A stretch of DNA of 64,000 nucleotides, from contig JAHHHW010000082.1 in the NCBI GenBank assembly GCA_019359115.1, positions 1 to 64,000 on the forward strand, in the 5' to 3' direction. The DNA comes from Pelatocladus maniniholoensis HA4357-MV3. GTDB lineage: Bacteria; Cyanobacteriota; Cyanobacteriia; Cyanobacteriales; Nostocaceae. Of the stretch, positions 26,337 through 37,065 are shown piece after piece. A model generated the notes under the pieces. The model was not told where the DNA came from, made no database searches, and saw nothing but the letters and a program-made list of their open reading frames with translations. Position numbers and translations under genes: made by a program. The first letter of the stretch is position 1, and each line of letters begins with the position of its first letter.

Positions 26337-26525
26337 ATGAGTGAGGAAGAACTTCTACAGGTAATTGAACAAGCAGCAACAGAGGGTGTGAGTGAACTCG
26401 ATCTCTCTGGTAGAAATCTGACGACTTTACCGCCTGAGATTGGCAAGCTGACTCAACTCAAAAAACTGATTCTCGATGAGCGCGGGTGGGGTCTTTGTAT
26501 GCGTCTTCATATTAAATTGGTATGA
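26337..26525 (+). pseudogene. Leucine-rich repeat protein, N-terminal stub
   Basis: It encodes MSEEELLQVIEQAATEGVSELDLSGRNLTTLPPEIGKLTQLKKLIL, the exact N-terminal pattern of cyanobacterial LRR proteins (many with ROC/COR GTPase domains), then switches at about 26478 to unrelated sequence and stops. Only about 1.5 leucine-rich repeats are left. It is best explained as a gene truncated by a deletion or rearrangement that placed the AAA ATPase gene next to it. Confidence 0.7.
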
Positions 26526-26573
26526 CCTAGTTCGAGCTAAACTTGATGGAGCCAAGTCGCGCTTATTATCGTT

Positions 26574-28124
26574 ATGTCTCGTTGGTTTAATACCGCAGGT
26601 CCTTGTCAAGGCGACATTCACTACATGCTACCGCCAACAGTTAGGTTGCCGAATTTGTCACGCTTGATAGAACAACGTAATTACTTCGTAATTCATGCAC
26701 CGCGCCAAACAGGTAAAACCACTGCAATGCTAGCGTTGGCACAACAACTGACAGAAAGTGGACACTACACAGCAGTTATGGTATCTGCGGAAGTAGGCGC
26801 ACCATTTAGCCATGACCCAGGAGCGGCGGAACTAGCAATTCTTGGAGCCTGGCATGATGCAGCAATTGATAGCTTACCCCAACAACTACAACCACCGACT
26901 TGGCCAAATGCGGAAGCAGGACAAAGGATTCAAGCGACTTTGAGAGCTTGGTCACAATCATCGCCACGACCATTAGTGCTATTTATAGATGAAATAGACT
27001 CGCTACAGGATGAAGCACTAATTTCAGTTTTACGACAATTACGTGATGGTTATCGTGCTCGTCCGAACAATTTTCCCTTATCCGTAGGATTAATAGGGTT
27101 ACGAGATGTACGGGATTATAAGATTGCTTCTGGAGGTAGTGACAGATTAAACACAGCAAGTCCGTTTAACATTAAAGTACGCTCCCTGATCTTGAGAGAT
27201 TTTAATGCCACCGAAGTAAAGCAACTATACCAACAACATACACTAGACACAGGACAAATATTTACTACTTCAGCAATAGAAACAGCATTCGATTTAACTC
27301 AGGGACAGCCTTGGTTGGTAAATGCTTTGGCTAAAGAAATTGTCGAAGAGATGGTGACAGATACAAGTGTAGCCATTACAGCAGAGCATATTCACCAAGC
27401 CAAAGAAATTCTGATTAAAAGGCAAGATACTCATCTAGACAGTTTAGCAGAACGACTGCGGGACAAGCGTGTCAAAGCAATCATTGAACCAATATTAGCA
27501 GGATTAGAACTAGGGAATGTACCCAATGATGATATCCAATTTGTGATAGACCTGGGCTTGTGTAAAATAGACCCACTAGGAGGATTAGCGATCGCCAATC
27601 CAATTTACCGCGAGGTATTACCCAGAGTGTTAACAGTAACACCAATGGCTTCCTTACCTCAAATTGCACCGACTTGGCTAACTCCATCAGGAAAGTTAGA
27701 TACGGATGCCTTATTGCAAGCATTTTTAGTATTCTGGCGACAACATGGGGAACCATTACTTGGCAGTGCAGCTTACCATGAGATAGCACCGCACCTAGTA
27801 CTAATGGCATTTTTGCATCGGGTAGTTAACGGAGGTGGAACCCTAGAGCGCGAATATGCGATTGGACGCGATCGCATGGATTTATGTTTGAGATATGGAG
27901 ATGTAACACTGGGAATCGAATTAAAAGCTTGGCGAGATAAAAGAGGAGACCCAACAGAATCAGGAATTGAACAATTAGATTCCTATTTAGCAAGGTTAGG
28001 GTTAAATTTTGGCTGGTTGGTGATTTTCGATTTACGAGCGAAAGCTCTACCCATAGAGGAGCGTTTGAGTAGTCAAGTGACAACTACAAAGAATGGACGT
28101 TCTGTTGCTATTGTCCGAGCGTAG
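26574..28124 (+). CDS. AAA-like ATPase with C-terminal PD-(D/E)XK-type nuclease domain
   Basis: 516 residues. Walker A is APRQTGKTT (residues 42-50) and Walker B LVLFIDEID (134-142). A helical/winged-helix part follows (FDLTQGQPWLVNALAKEI). The C-terminal 130 residues contain a nuclease-like core (RDRMDLCLRYGDVTLGIELKAW, the D...E-x-K pattern, and IEQLDSYLARLGLNFGWLVIFDLR), typical of the PD-(D/E)XK superfamily domain attached to this ATPase family. Such proteins are numerous in filamentous cyanobacteria and their role is unproven; STAND-like defence or genome maintenance are options. It is preceded by a truncated LRR gene and tandem repeats. Confidence 0.85.
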   Translation: MSRWFNTAGPCQGDIHYMLPPTVRLPNLSRLIEQRNYFVIHAPRQTGKTTAMLALAQQLTESGHYTAVMVSAEVGAPFSHDPGAAELAILGAWHDAAIDSLPQQLQPPTWPNAEAGQRIQATLRAWSQSSPRPLVLFIDEIDSLQDEALISVLRQLRDGYRARPNNFPLSVGLIGLRDVRDYKIASGGSDRLNTASPFNIKVRSLILRDFNATEVKQLYQQHTLDTGQIFTTSAIETAFDLTQGQPWLVNALAKEIVEEMVTDTSVAITAEHIHQAKEILIKRQDTHLDSLAERLRDKRVKAIIEPILAGLELGNVPNDDIQFVIDLGLCKIDPLGGLAIANPIYREVLPRVLTVTPMASLPQIAPTWLTPSGKLDTDALLQAFLVFWRQHGEPLLGSAAYHEIAPHLVLMAFLHRVVNGGGTLEREYAIGRDRMDLCLRYGDVTLGIELKAWRDKRGDPTESGIEQLDSYLARLGLNFGWLVIFDLRAKALPIEERLSSQVTTTKNGRSVAIVRA

Positions 28125-28311
28125 AAGTCTCTAAAGCAAATCTAGAAGCCACACAGCTTATAAAATGGTTGTTTAGTCCCTCATTTTTCAAATTTACCCA
28201 GCGATCGCACTCCGTTGCGCCTAGGGTTGGGGAACTCGGGGCCCCCTTTGGGGACTAGGGGCAGAGGGTATACTCCATTTAGATGCAAAGCGCTGTAATT
28301 AATTACACAAC

Positions 28312-28340
28312 GTCATTGCGAGCGAAGCGTTCGCAATGAC
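28312..28340. repeat. REP-like palindrome GTCATTGCGA
   Basis: GTCATTGCGA and its complement TCGCAATGAC flank a short GCGAAGCGT middle. This is a widespread bacterial REP-type sequence. It lies between the ATPase gene and msrB. Confidence 0.85.
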
Positions 28341-28391
28341 AGAGATTAATTTTGCGTGATTACTTAGCATCCGCACAAGAAGTCGGTGATT

Positions 28392-28898
28392 TTATGCTTC
28401 TGCTTCTGGGTCAAACTCCATCGCCACACCATTCATACAATAACGCTGTCCAGTCGGTGCAGGGCCATCTTCAAATACATGACCTAAATGTCCACCGCAA
28501 CGGCTACAATGCACCTCTACCCTGGTCATGAAAAATGACCTATCTACCGTTGTGCGAATTGCGCCTTCAATTGGTTGGTAAAAACTCGGCCAGCCAGTAC
28601 CGCTATTGAACTTAGTTTCTGATGTAAACAATGGTTGTCCACAAGCAGCACAGACGTAAGTACCATCAGCATAATTTTTATCTAGTGGACTTGTCCCAGC
28701 CCGTTCTGTACCGTGCTTACGTAGAACACGAAACTGTTCAGGTGTTAAAGCTTTACTCCATTCTTCTTCAGTTTTATTAACTTCAAATTTTTCACTGTTA
28801 GAAGTCGCCATAACTTCCTCCCTCCTGGTTAAATAATTTGACAACCACAGCGTCCCTGCGATCGCAGCACCTGTTTCTAAAAGAAATCTTCTTTTCAT
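28392..28898 (-). CDS. msrB: Peptide-methionine (R)-S-oxide reductase MsrB
   Basis: It reduces methionine-R-sulfoxide in proteins. Two zinc-binding CxxC pairs (VCAACG and HCSRCG) and the catalytic region GQRYCMNGVAMEF with Cys in RYC are intact, along with SGTGWPSFYQP. The long form from 28898 starts MKRRFLLETGAAIAGTLWLS, a twin-arginine-like membrane or export segment. A second start at 28811 (MATSNSEKFEV) has a very strong ribosome binding site (AGGAGGGAGGAAG), so a cytosolic form is likely as well. An upstream ATG at 28934 is less plausible. Confidence 0.95.
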   Translation of the reverse strand: MKRRFLLETGAAIAGTLWLSNYLTRREEVMATSNSEKFEVNKTEEEWSKALTPEQFRVLRKHGTERAGTSPLDKNYADGTYVCAACGQPLFTSETKFNSGTGWPSFYQPIEGAIRTTVDRSFFMTRVEVHCSRCGGHLGHVFEDGPAPTGQRYCMNGVAMEFDPEAEA

Positions 28899-29024
28899 CT
28901 TCTTATATTTTATTAAGTTTTCTAAACTTAACAATTAGGCAAACCGTCTAACTTCGATAGAGATTTCCTCACGCGATTCCCACGATAAATGCTGAAGCTG
29001 AATCTAATCTGAGAATTAACTTAA

Positions 29025-29063
29025 ATCAGTCAACAGTAAAAATTGATAACTGTTAACTGATTT
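29025..29063. repeat. Dispersed TCAGTTATC-type hairpin, short copy
   Basis: AATCAGTCAACAGT and ACTGTTAACTGATT flank AAAAATTGATA. It is a shorter relative of the copies at 16895, 20453 and 36972 and lies at the 3' end of the XRE gene. Confidence 0.7.
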
Positions 29064-29271
29064 CTTTTTCTTCCACCCATTCTAATATTTCATTGAGTTG
29101 TACTTTATACGTATCACAAATAACTTCTAATACACGGATAGAAGGCAAATAGCTAGATTTTTTAGCCAACTTATAACCAGTAGCAGGAGCTATACCAGTA
29201 TCTTTGATGAACTGGTACGCAGATAAATTTCTACCTACTAAGAAGCTTTTGACTCGATTTTGTATAGGCAT
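29053..29271 (-). CDS. Small XRE-type HTH regulator
   Basis: A 72-residue Cro/C1-type helix-turn-helix domain with nothing else (SAYQFIKDTGIAPATGYKLAKKSSYLPSIRVLEVICDTYKVQLNEILEW). It probably binds DNA as a dimer. No toxin or phage gene is adjacent, so I cannot assign a target. The 3' end overlaps a dispersed hairpin repeat that encodes part of the stop region. Confidence 0.82.
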   Translation of the reverse strand: MPIQNRVKSFLVGRNLSAYQFIKDTGIAPATGYKLAKKSSYLPSIRVLEVICDTYKVQLNEILEWVEEKEIS

Positions 29272-29843
29272 TATTTCTTAAATTACATACACATATTATC
29301 CATATTAAATTAATAGTACTATCTTGAAGAAACTAATAAAATCCTAGTACTATAAAACCATAGAAAAGGCGGTGACGCCTGGAAAACGAACCGCCTTTTC
29401 TTCCCAGCTAGTTAGGCTCTATTACTAACCCAAGTTCCTAGTCACAGATTCAAGCAAGCGCAACAGTTACCCCTACAGCGTGTAGATTTGCGTCAGTACT
29501 ATTCCTATTAAACGATTTTGACGGCAAACACGACCATCAGATTACGGTTCACCCGAATCTCAGGAAGTATTAATTCTCATACATTAGACAAAGTGAAAGC
29601 AATAAATATATGAGCCAACTGGAAACATGAAGCATAACCGCCCTTGTTAAGGTTCGGAAAACCACCCTTCATGGACTGGCTACACAGGCTCAGTATATAT
29701 ATCAGCATAATATTGGGTTTTGCCCAAGTACAAACCAAAGGTATTGATGCTGAACTGGCTGCTTTCAACAAACCAGCTAGTTCAAAAATTAGTCCTTTAT
29801 ATCCCATTCATTCATTTGTAGTAATACGGAGCCAGCACCTACA
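29272..29843. other. Intergenic region upstream of dnaK
   Basis: 572 bases. It contains a terminator-like hairpin (29364-29399) and must contain the dnaK promoter. I searched by eye for the CIRCE operator (TTAGCACTC with GAGTGCTAA) and did not find it. No gene is convincing. Confidence 0.55.
29364..29403 (+). terminator. Hairpin with T-rich tail
   Basis: AAAAGGCGGT (29364-29373) pairs with ACCGCCTTTT (29390-29399), loop 16 nt, followed by TTTTCTT. Because the stem is A/T-flanked it could terminate in either direction. No plus-strand gene lies immediately upstream, so it may instead serve a small RNA or protect the XRE gene's promoter region. Confidence 0.6.
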
Positions 29844-31751
29844 ATGGCAAAAGTAGTTGGAATTGACTTAGGTACGACAAACTCCTGCGTAGCAGTAATG
29901 GAAGGTGGTAAACCTACAGTAATCGCGAACGCTGAAGGTTTTCGGACAACACCGTCAGTTGTGGCGTTTGCCAAAAATGGCGATACCTTGGTTGGGCAAA
30001 TCGCCAAGCGCCAAGCGGTGATGAACCCCGAAAATACCTTTTATTCTGTAAAACGATTTATCGGTCGCCGCTACGAAGAAGTTACAAACGAAGCAACAGA
30101 AGTTTCCTATAAAATTGTCCAAAGCGGTGGAAACGTTAAACTGGATTGTCCCCAAGCTGGAAAAGCGTTTGCACCAGAAGAAATTTCTGCTAAAGTTCTG
30201 CGTAAGCTGGTAGAAGACGCCAGCAAATATATTGGTGAAACTGTAACTCAAGCTGTTATTACTGTTCCTGCTTACTTCAACGACTCCCAGCGCCAAGCGA
30301 CCAAAGACGCTGGTAAGATAGCAGGTATTGAAGTATTACGGATTATCAACGAACCTACCGCCGCTTCTCTAGCATACGGTTTTGATAAAAAGAGCAACGA
30401 AACTATTCTTGTATTTGACCTTGGTGGTGGTACATTCGACGTATCCATCTTGGAAGTAGGCGACGGCGTATTTGAAGTACTCGCTACTTCTGGTGATACC
30501 CACCTTGGTGGTGACGACTTTGATAAGAAAATTGTTGACTACTTAGCAGAAGCATTCAGAAAAGACGAAGGTATTGATTTACGTAAAGACAGACAAGCCT
30601 TACAACGTCTGACAGAAGCAGCTGAAAAAGCCAAGATCGAACTTTCTAGCGTTACCCAAGCTGAAATTAACCTACCATTTATCACTGCTACTCAAGACGG
30701 TCCGAAACACTTGGATATGACTCTGACACGGGCCAAGTTTGAAGAACTTTGTTCTGACTTAATTGACCGTTGTCGTATCCCTGTAGAAAACGCCCTGCGC
30801 GATGCGAAGGTCAGCAAAAACGATATTGATGAAGTTGTGTTAGTGGGTGGTTCTACTCGTATCCCCGCCGTCCAAGACGTAGTCAAGCGAATTTTGGGTA
30901 AAGATCCAAACCAAAGCGTTAACCCTGATGAAGTGGTAGCAGTTGGTGCTGCAATTCAAGCTGGTGTACTTGCTGGTGATGTTACAGGTATCTTGTTGTT
31001 AGATGTAACACCATTGTCTCTAGGTGTGGAAACCTTGGGCGGTGTCATGACCAAGATTATTCCTCGCAACACCACTATTCCTACCAAAAAATCAGAAGTG
31101 TTCTCCACCGCTGTGGACGGTCAAACCAACGTTGAAATTCACGTCCTTCAAGGCGAACGGGAAATGTCAAGCGATAATAAAAGCTTGGGAACCTTCCGCC
31201 TTGATGGTATTCCCCCTGCTCCCCGTGGTGTACCTCAAATCGAAGTGGTGTTCGATATTGACGCCAACGGTATTTTGAACGTAACCGCTAAAGACAAGGG
31301 TACAGGTAAGGAACAGTCCATTAGTATTACTGGTGCTTCGACTCTAGATAAATCCGACGTTGAACGGATGGTACGCGAAGCAGAACAAAACGCTTCTACT
31401 GACAAAGAACGTCGTGAGAAAATTGATCGCAAGAACCAAGCCGATTCCTTAGCATATCAAGCTGAAAAACAATTGCAAGAGTTGGGCGATAAAGTCCCAG
31501 AAGCTGACAAGACCAAAGTTGAAACTTTGGTGAAAGACCTGCGCGATGCACTTACCAAAGATGACGATGAGCAAATCAAGAAACTAATGCCAGAATTGCA
31601 ACAAGCGTTGTTTGCTGTTGGTAGCAACATCTATCAACAAGGTGGTGGCGGTGCGCCTACTGATGCTGCTGGTACTACAGATGGCGATGCTTCCTCTACT
31701 GGTAGTAGCGGTGACGATGTGATTGACGCTGATTTCACAGAGTCTAAGTAA
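29844..31751 (+). CDS. dnaK: Chaperone protein DnaK (Hsp70)
   Basis: A 635-residue Hsp70 that folds and disaggregates proteins with DnaJ and GrpE. ATPase signatures are [27 protein letters not shown] and [14 protein letters not shown]. The substrate domain has [14 protein letters not shown]. The C-terminal tail ([15 protein letters not shown]) is the usual acidic end. The sequence type is that of cyanobacterial DnaK2, the essential form. No dnaJ or grpE follows. A strong terminator lies 64 bases downstream. Confidence 0.97.
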   Translation: MAKVVGIDLGTTNSCVAVMEGGKPTVIANAEGFRTTPSVVAFAKNGDTLVGQIAKRQAVMNPENTFYSVKRFIGRRYEEVTNEATEVSYKIVQSGGNVKLDCPQAGKAFAPEEISAKVLRKLVEDASKYIGETVTQAVITVPAYFNDSQRQATKDAGKIAGIEVLRIINEPTAASLAYGFDKKSNETILVFDLGGGTFDVSILEVGDGVFEVLATSGDTHLGGDDFDKKIVDYLAEAFRKDEGIDLRKDRQALQRLTEAAEKAKIELSSVTQAEINLPFITATQDGPKHLDMTLTRAKFEELCSDLIDRCRIPVENALRDAKVSKNDIDEVVLVGGSTRIPAVQDVVKRILGKDPNQSVNPDEVVAVGAAIQAGVLAGDVTGILLLDVTPLSLGVETLGGVMTKIIPRNTTIPTKKSEVFSTAVDGQTNVEIHVLQGEREMSSDNKSLGTFRLDGIPPAPRGVPQIEVVFDIDANGILNVTAKDKGTGKEQSISITGASTLDKSDVERMVREAEQNASTDKERREKIDRKNQADSLAYQAEKQLQELGDKVPEADKTKVETLVKDLRDALTKDDDEQIKKLMPELQQALFAVGSNIYQQGGGGAPTDAAGTTDGDASSTGSSGDDVIDADFTESK

Positions 31752-31814
31752 TGTTGATTGTTGTTGGTTGTTGGTTGATTGTGACCAATTAACAAACAAT
31801 ATATATTTATTAAC

Positions 31815-31854
31815 AATCACCACTCAAGTTATAGCTTTGAGTGGTGATTTTTTT
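31815..31854 (+). terminator. dnaK terminator
   Basis: A perfect 13-bp stem (AATCACCACTCAA 31815-31827 with TTGAGTGGTGATT 31837-31849) followed by TTTTT. Clear intrinsic terminator. Confidence 0.92.
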
Positions 31855-31860
31855 GATAAT

Positions 31861-31985
31861 TAGACCTCTTGCAAAAGTCGAATGAACCCCCCTTCAATCC
31901 CCCCGTGAACGGGGGGAAGATTTAGTTCCCTCCCCGTTTACGCTTAGGGTCAGGGTGGGGTAAAAATATTTTTGCAAGGGTCTAT
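31861..31985. mobile_element. MITE-like inverted repeat (TAGACCxxTTGCAAAA ends)
   Basis: A 125-bp element with ends AGACCTCTTGCAAAA (31862) and TTTTGCAAGGGTCT (31970-31983), complementary apart from one or two bases. The interior has a second palindrome (CCCCCCGTGAACGGGGGG). There is no coding capacity. No clear target duplication is seen beyond AT-rich flanks. Confidence 0.65.
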
Positions 31986-32030
31986 TGTAGAGCGATCGCC
32001 CACAGGCTTGCGGATTTATGTAGTGAAGCT

Positions 32031-32064
32031 CAAAAAAAAAGTAAGGGAAAAATTTTACCCTTAC
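32031..32064 (-). terminator. Terminator of the GlsB-type gene
   Basis: Stem GTAAGGG (32041-32047) with CCCTTAC (32058-32064). On the minus strand it is followed by nine T residues (32032-32040). It lies 36 bases after the stop of the minus-strand gene. Confidence 0.88.
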
Positions 32065-32099
32065 CCTGATTCTTTCCCATTACCCTTGACACCTAAGCT

Positions 32100-32369
32100 T
32101 TAGTATGCCCTGCGACTAAATTGATAGTACAAGAAGATCGCAATAATTGCACCAATCACCGCTACAAACAAACCAGGAATACTAAAACTTGTAGCCGTAA
32201 TTGCCAAAGTTCCCGTTTGCAACAAATTCAGTAAAGATCCCCCGATGATCGCACCTACGATACCCAACAGCATTGTTGCTAGAATGCCACCACTTTGATA
32301 ACCAGGATAAATTGCTTTTGCGATCGCACCAGCCAATAAACCTAAGACAATCCAAGCAAGAAGACTCAT
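32100..32369 (-). CDS. GlsB/YeaQ/YmgE-family stress membrane protein
   Basis: 89 residues with three transmembrane helices and the family's glycine-rich pattern (WIVLGLLAGAIAKAIYPG, GGILATMLLGIVGAIIGGSL). Known as transglycosylase-associated proteins; often induced by stress, with unknown biochemistry. I choose the start at 32369 (MSLLAWIV) because a strong AAGGAG lies just upstream; the longer frame would add 32 residues that do not fit the family. Confidence 0.92.
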   Translation of the reverse strand: MSLLAWIVLGLLAGAIAKAIYPGYQSGGILATMLLGIVGAIIGGSLLNLLQTGTLAITATSFSIPGLFVAVIGAIIAIFLYYQFSRRAY

Positions 32370-33991
<1,622 letters not shown>

Positions 33992-34010
33992 GGAAAACAG
34001 AGTTTGAACA

Positions 34011-34043
34011 AATTGATGGGGCGATCGCTCCATCAATTTTTAT
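34011..34043 (+). terminator. por terminator with HIP1 loop
   Basis: AATTGATGG (34011-34019) pairs with CCATCAATT (34030-34038), followed by TTTTATATAT. The loop region is built from a GGCGATCGCT palindrome, i.e. a HIP1 octamer. Confidence 0.85.
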
Positions 34044-34359
34044 ATATTCTACAGTAAAATTCATTAGAAAATCTTACAAGTTTATGTATTCTAAGCTACT
34101 TAAGATTAAAAATCGCATAATTTTTCGGTCTACTGAAAGTTAATCAGTCAAATTCAATACCCTTTGTCTGAATTAGAAAAGCCGCAATCTTTAAGTGTTA
34201 TCTAGAGACAACAATACTACTTTTTATACATATATAACAAAAGTTAACAAAGGCTGTGTCAGAGAGTATTTTCCACGGGTATCCGCCCTTTGGTAGACTG
34301 TAAAACTGAAATCACCTGATGAAAAGTCGCAAAATCAAGCTATCGAGAGGGCAGACTCT
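34044..34359. other. Intergenic region upstream of glpX
   Basis: About 315 bases, AT-rich, with no gene. It must contain the glpX promoter; no confident regulator site is visible. Confidence 0.5.
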
Positions 34360-35397
34360 GTGGAAAATACTCTTGGGTTGGAGATTATTGAGGTAGTTGA
34401 GCAAGCCGCGATCGCTTCTGCTCGTTGGATGGGTAAAGGCGAAAAAAACACCGCAGACGAAGTGGCTGTAGAAGCCATGCGGGAGCGGATGAATAAAATT
34501 TATATGCGCGGTCGCATTGTCATTGGGGAAGGCGAACGTGATGATGCTCCCATGCTTTACATTGGAGAAGAAGTCGGTATCTGTAGCCGTCCAGATGCTA
34601 AGGATTTTTGTAACCCAGATGAATTAATTGAAATTGACATCGCTGTTGACCCTTGTGAAGGTACTAACCTTGTGGCTTATGGTCAACCAGGCTCAATGGC
34701 AGTATTGGCAATTTCCCAAAAAGGTGGTTTGTTTGCGGCTCCTGACTTCTACATGAAGAAGCTAGCTGCTCCCCCAGCTGCTAAGGGCAAAGTAGACATC
34801 AACAAGTCTGCCACTGAAAATTTGAAAATTCTATCTGAATGTCTAGATAGATCCATTGAAGAACTTGTTGTAGTGGTGATGAAGCGTGAACGCCACAACG
34901 ACCTGATCAAAGAAATCCGAGAAGCAGGAGCCAGAGTCCAACTCATTTCTGATGGTGATGTGGGTGCAGCCATATCGTGTGGTTTTGCTGGAACCAATAT
35001 TCATGCTCTGATGGGCATTGGTGCGGCTCCTGAAGGTGTGATTTCTGCTGCGGCTATGCGTGCCTTGGGTGGACACTTCCAAGGTCAATTAATCTATGAT
35101 CCGGCAGTAGTCAAGACTGGTTTAATTGGCGAAAGCAAAGAAGCTAACATCGAACGGTTGAAGTCTATGAACATTAACGACCCTGATAAAGTCTATGATG
35201 CTCATGAACTGGCATCCGGTGAAACCGTCTTGTTCGCAGCTTGTGGTATTACCTCTGGTAATCTCATGCAAGGCGTCCGCTTCTTCCACGGAGGCGCAAG
35301 AACTCAAAGCTTGGTAATTTCCAATCAATCGAAAACAGCTCGCTTTGTGGACACCATCCATATGTTTGAAGAACCCAAGACATTACAGTTGCACTAA
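34360..35397 (+). CDS. glpX: Class II fructose-1,6-/sedoheptulose-1,7-bisphosphatase
   Basis: A 345-residue GlpX-type phosphatase of the Calvin cycle. In cyanobacteria this class has both FBPase and SBPase activity. The metal-binding motifs are seen in [31 protein letters not shown] and [16 protein letters not shown], and in [15 protein letters not shown] and [15 protein letters not shown]. It starts with GTG at 34360 ([12 protein letters not shown]). It lies 224 bases upstream of hemA on the same strand, an order found in other cyanobacteria. Confidence 0.97.
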   Translation: MENTLGLEIIEVVEQAAIASARWMGKGEKNTADEVAVEAMRERMNKIYMRGRIVIGEGERDDAPMLYIGEEVGICSRPDAKDFCNPDELIEIDIAVDPCEGTNLVAYGQPGSMAVLAISQKGGLFAAPDFYMKKLAAPPAAKGKVDINKSATENLKILSECLDRSIEELVVVVMKRERHNDLIKEIREAGARVQLISDGDVGAAISCGFAGTNIHALMGIGAAPEGVISAAAMRALGGHFQGQLIYDPAVVKTGLIGESKEANIERLKSMNINDPDKVYDAHELASGETVLFAACGITSGNLMQGVRFFHGGARTQSLVISNQSKTARFVDTIHMFEEPKTLQLH

Positions 35398-35401
35398 TTT
35401 C

Positions 35402-35600
35402 GAGGGATAGAGGATCGGGGATCAGGAATCGGGGATCAGGAATCGGTCATTGAGCATTGGGTAACAAGTCATTTTGAATTTTGAATTGATATGTCCTCCT
35501 TGTCTCCCTTGTCCCCAATCCCCGAACGCGAGTGCGTCTCCGTCAGGAGAATTCCCGATCCCTAGTCCCCAATCCTCAATCCCCAATCCCCAATCCCCAA
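35402..35600. repeat. GGGGATCAGGAATCG-type heptad repeats between glpX and hemA
   Basis: Tandem 7-mers of the types GGGATCA/GGAATCG (35402-35445) and, in the opposite orientation, CCCCAAT (35570-35600). The two blocks are complementary, so the spacer transcript could form a long hairpin. Similar blocks occur at 36912-36945, 37023-37055, 43430-43485 and 57400-57435. Confidence 0.85.
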
Positions 35601-35621
35601 TTAGTAAATACGATTTAGCAA

Positions 35622-36908
35622 ATGAATATAGCAGTAGTGGGGTTAAGCCATAAAACAGCCCCAGTTGAAGTCCGGGAAAAGCTGAGTATTCCAGAACCAC
35701 AAACCGAAAGTGCGATCGCACACCTACTTAGCTATCCCCATATTGATGAAGTTACCATTCTCAGCACTTGTAACCGTTTAGAAATTTATATTGTCACCGA
35801 AGAAAGCGAACAGGGTGTTCGAGAAGTCACACAATTTCTCTCAGAACACAGCAAAATAGCTGTGACATCTCTACGCCAACACTTATTTGTTTTGCTTCAT
35901 CAAGATGCTGTGATGCATTTGATGCGGGTTGCTGCTGGTTTAGATAGCTTGGTACTTGGTGAAGGTCAAATTCTTGCCCAGGTAAAAAATACTCATAAGC
36001 TAGGACAGCAATACAACGGTATAAAAACTATTTTGAATCGATTATTCAAACAAGCAATCACGGCTGGTAAACGGGTACGTACTGAAACTAGTATTGGTAC
36101 TGGTGCTGTTTCTATTAGTTCTGCGGCTGTAGAATTGGCACAGATGAAGATAGAAAATCTCGCAGCTTGTAGAGTGGCTATACTAGGTGCTGGCAAAATG
36201 TCACGCTTGTTGGTACAACACCTCGTTTCTAAAGGTGTTGTCAAAATTTGTATTTTAAATCGTTCTGTTAGTAGAGCAGAAGAATTAGCGAAAACGTTTT
36301 CTGAACACAATATCCAAACTCATCCACTTTCGCAAATGATGTCAGTCATTTGCGAAAGTGATTTAGTATTTACAAGTACGTCTGCAACTGAGCCAATTCT
36401 GGATCGTGCCAAGTTAGAAATTTTGTTAGAAGCCAGTCGGGCGCTGATGTTAATTGATATTTCCGTACCGCGCAACGTTCATGCAGATGTTAACGAACTA
36501 GCAAACGTTAAGGCGTTTAACGTCGATGATTTGAAAGCGGTAGTAGCCCAAAACCACGAAAGCCGTCGTAAGATGGCTCAAGAAGCCGAAGGACTTTTAG
36601 AAGAAGAAGTAGAAGCTTTTGATGTTTGGTGGCGATCGCTCGAAACAGTAAGCACGATTAGTTGTCTACGCAATAAAATTGAAACCATTCGAGAACAAGA
36701 ACTAGAAAAAGCTTTGTCGCGTTTGGGTTCAGAATTTGGTGAAAAACACCAAGAAGTAATCGAGGCTTTAACACGGGGTATTGTTAACAAAATTTTACAT
36801 GATCCCATGGTACAACTGCGATCGCAGCAAGATGTTGATGCCAGACACCGTTGTATGCAATCACTGCAAATGTTATTTAACCTGGATGTAGGAGAGCAAT
36901 TTAGTTAA
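35622..36908 (+). CDS. hemA: Glutamyl-tRNA reductase
   Basis: A 428-residue enzyme making glutamate-1-semialdehyde from Glu-tRNA, the first committed step of tetrapyrrole synthesis. The catalytic Cys50 lies in LSTCNRLE. The N-terminal [15 protein letters not shown], the EGQILAQVK region, the NADPH site [13 protein letters not shown] and the C-terminal dimerisation helices are all present. Normal length. Preceded and followed by heptad repeats; no co-transcribed hem gene is in the window. Confidence 0.97.
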   Translation: MNIAVVGLSHKTAPVEVREKLSIPEPQTESAIAHLLSYPHIDEVTILSTCNRLEIYIVTEESEQGVREVTQFLSEHSKIAVTSLRQHLFVLLHQDAVMHLMRVAAGLDSLVLGEGQILAQVKNTHKLGQQYNGIKTILNRLFKQAITAGKRVRTETSIGTGAVSISSAAVELAQMKIENLAACRVAILGAGKMSRLLVQHLVSKGVVKICILNRSVSRAEELAKTFSEHNIQTHPLSQMMSVICESDLVFTSTSATEPILDRAKLEILLEASRALMLIDISVPRNVHADVNELANVKAFNVDDLKAVVAQNHESRRKMAQEAEGLLEEEVEAFDVWWRSLETVSTISCLRNKIETIREQELEKALSRLGSEFGEKHQEVIEALTRGIVNKILHDPMVQLRSQQDVDARHRCMQSLQMLFNLDVGEQFS

Positions 36909-36971
36909 AAAATGGAGATCGGGGATCGGGGATCAGGGATTGAGGAGAGGAGAGATAAGAGGGACAACTAA

Positions 36972-37022
36972 TCTGTTATCAGTTATCAGTTATCAAATTA
37001 AACTGGTAACTGTTAACTGATT
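36972..37022. repeat. Dispersed TCAGTTATC-type heptad hairpin, copy 3
   Basis: Almost the same sequence as 20453-20504, including the central CAAATTAAACTGGTAACTG. It lies between GGGGATC-type heptads and the UPF0182 gene. Confidence 0.9.
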
Positions 37023-37065
37023 CATCCCAATCCCCGATACCTGATCCCGAATCCCCAATACTTAT

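Noticed and set aside
26476-26667. Continuation of the LRR gene in another frame
   Set aside because: The translated sequence has no LRR pattern; the region is the junction leading into the ATPase gene.
29272-29843. CIRCE operator for dnaK
   Set aside because: No TTAGCACTC/GAGTGCTAA pair is present in the upstream region.
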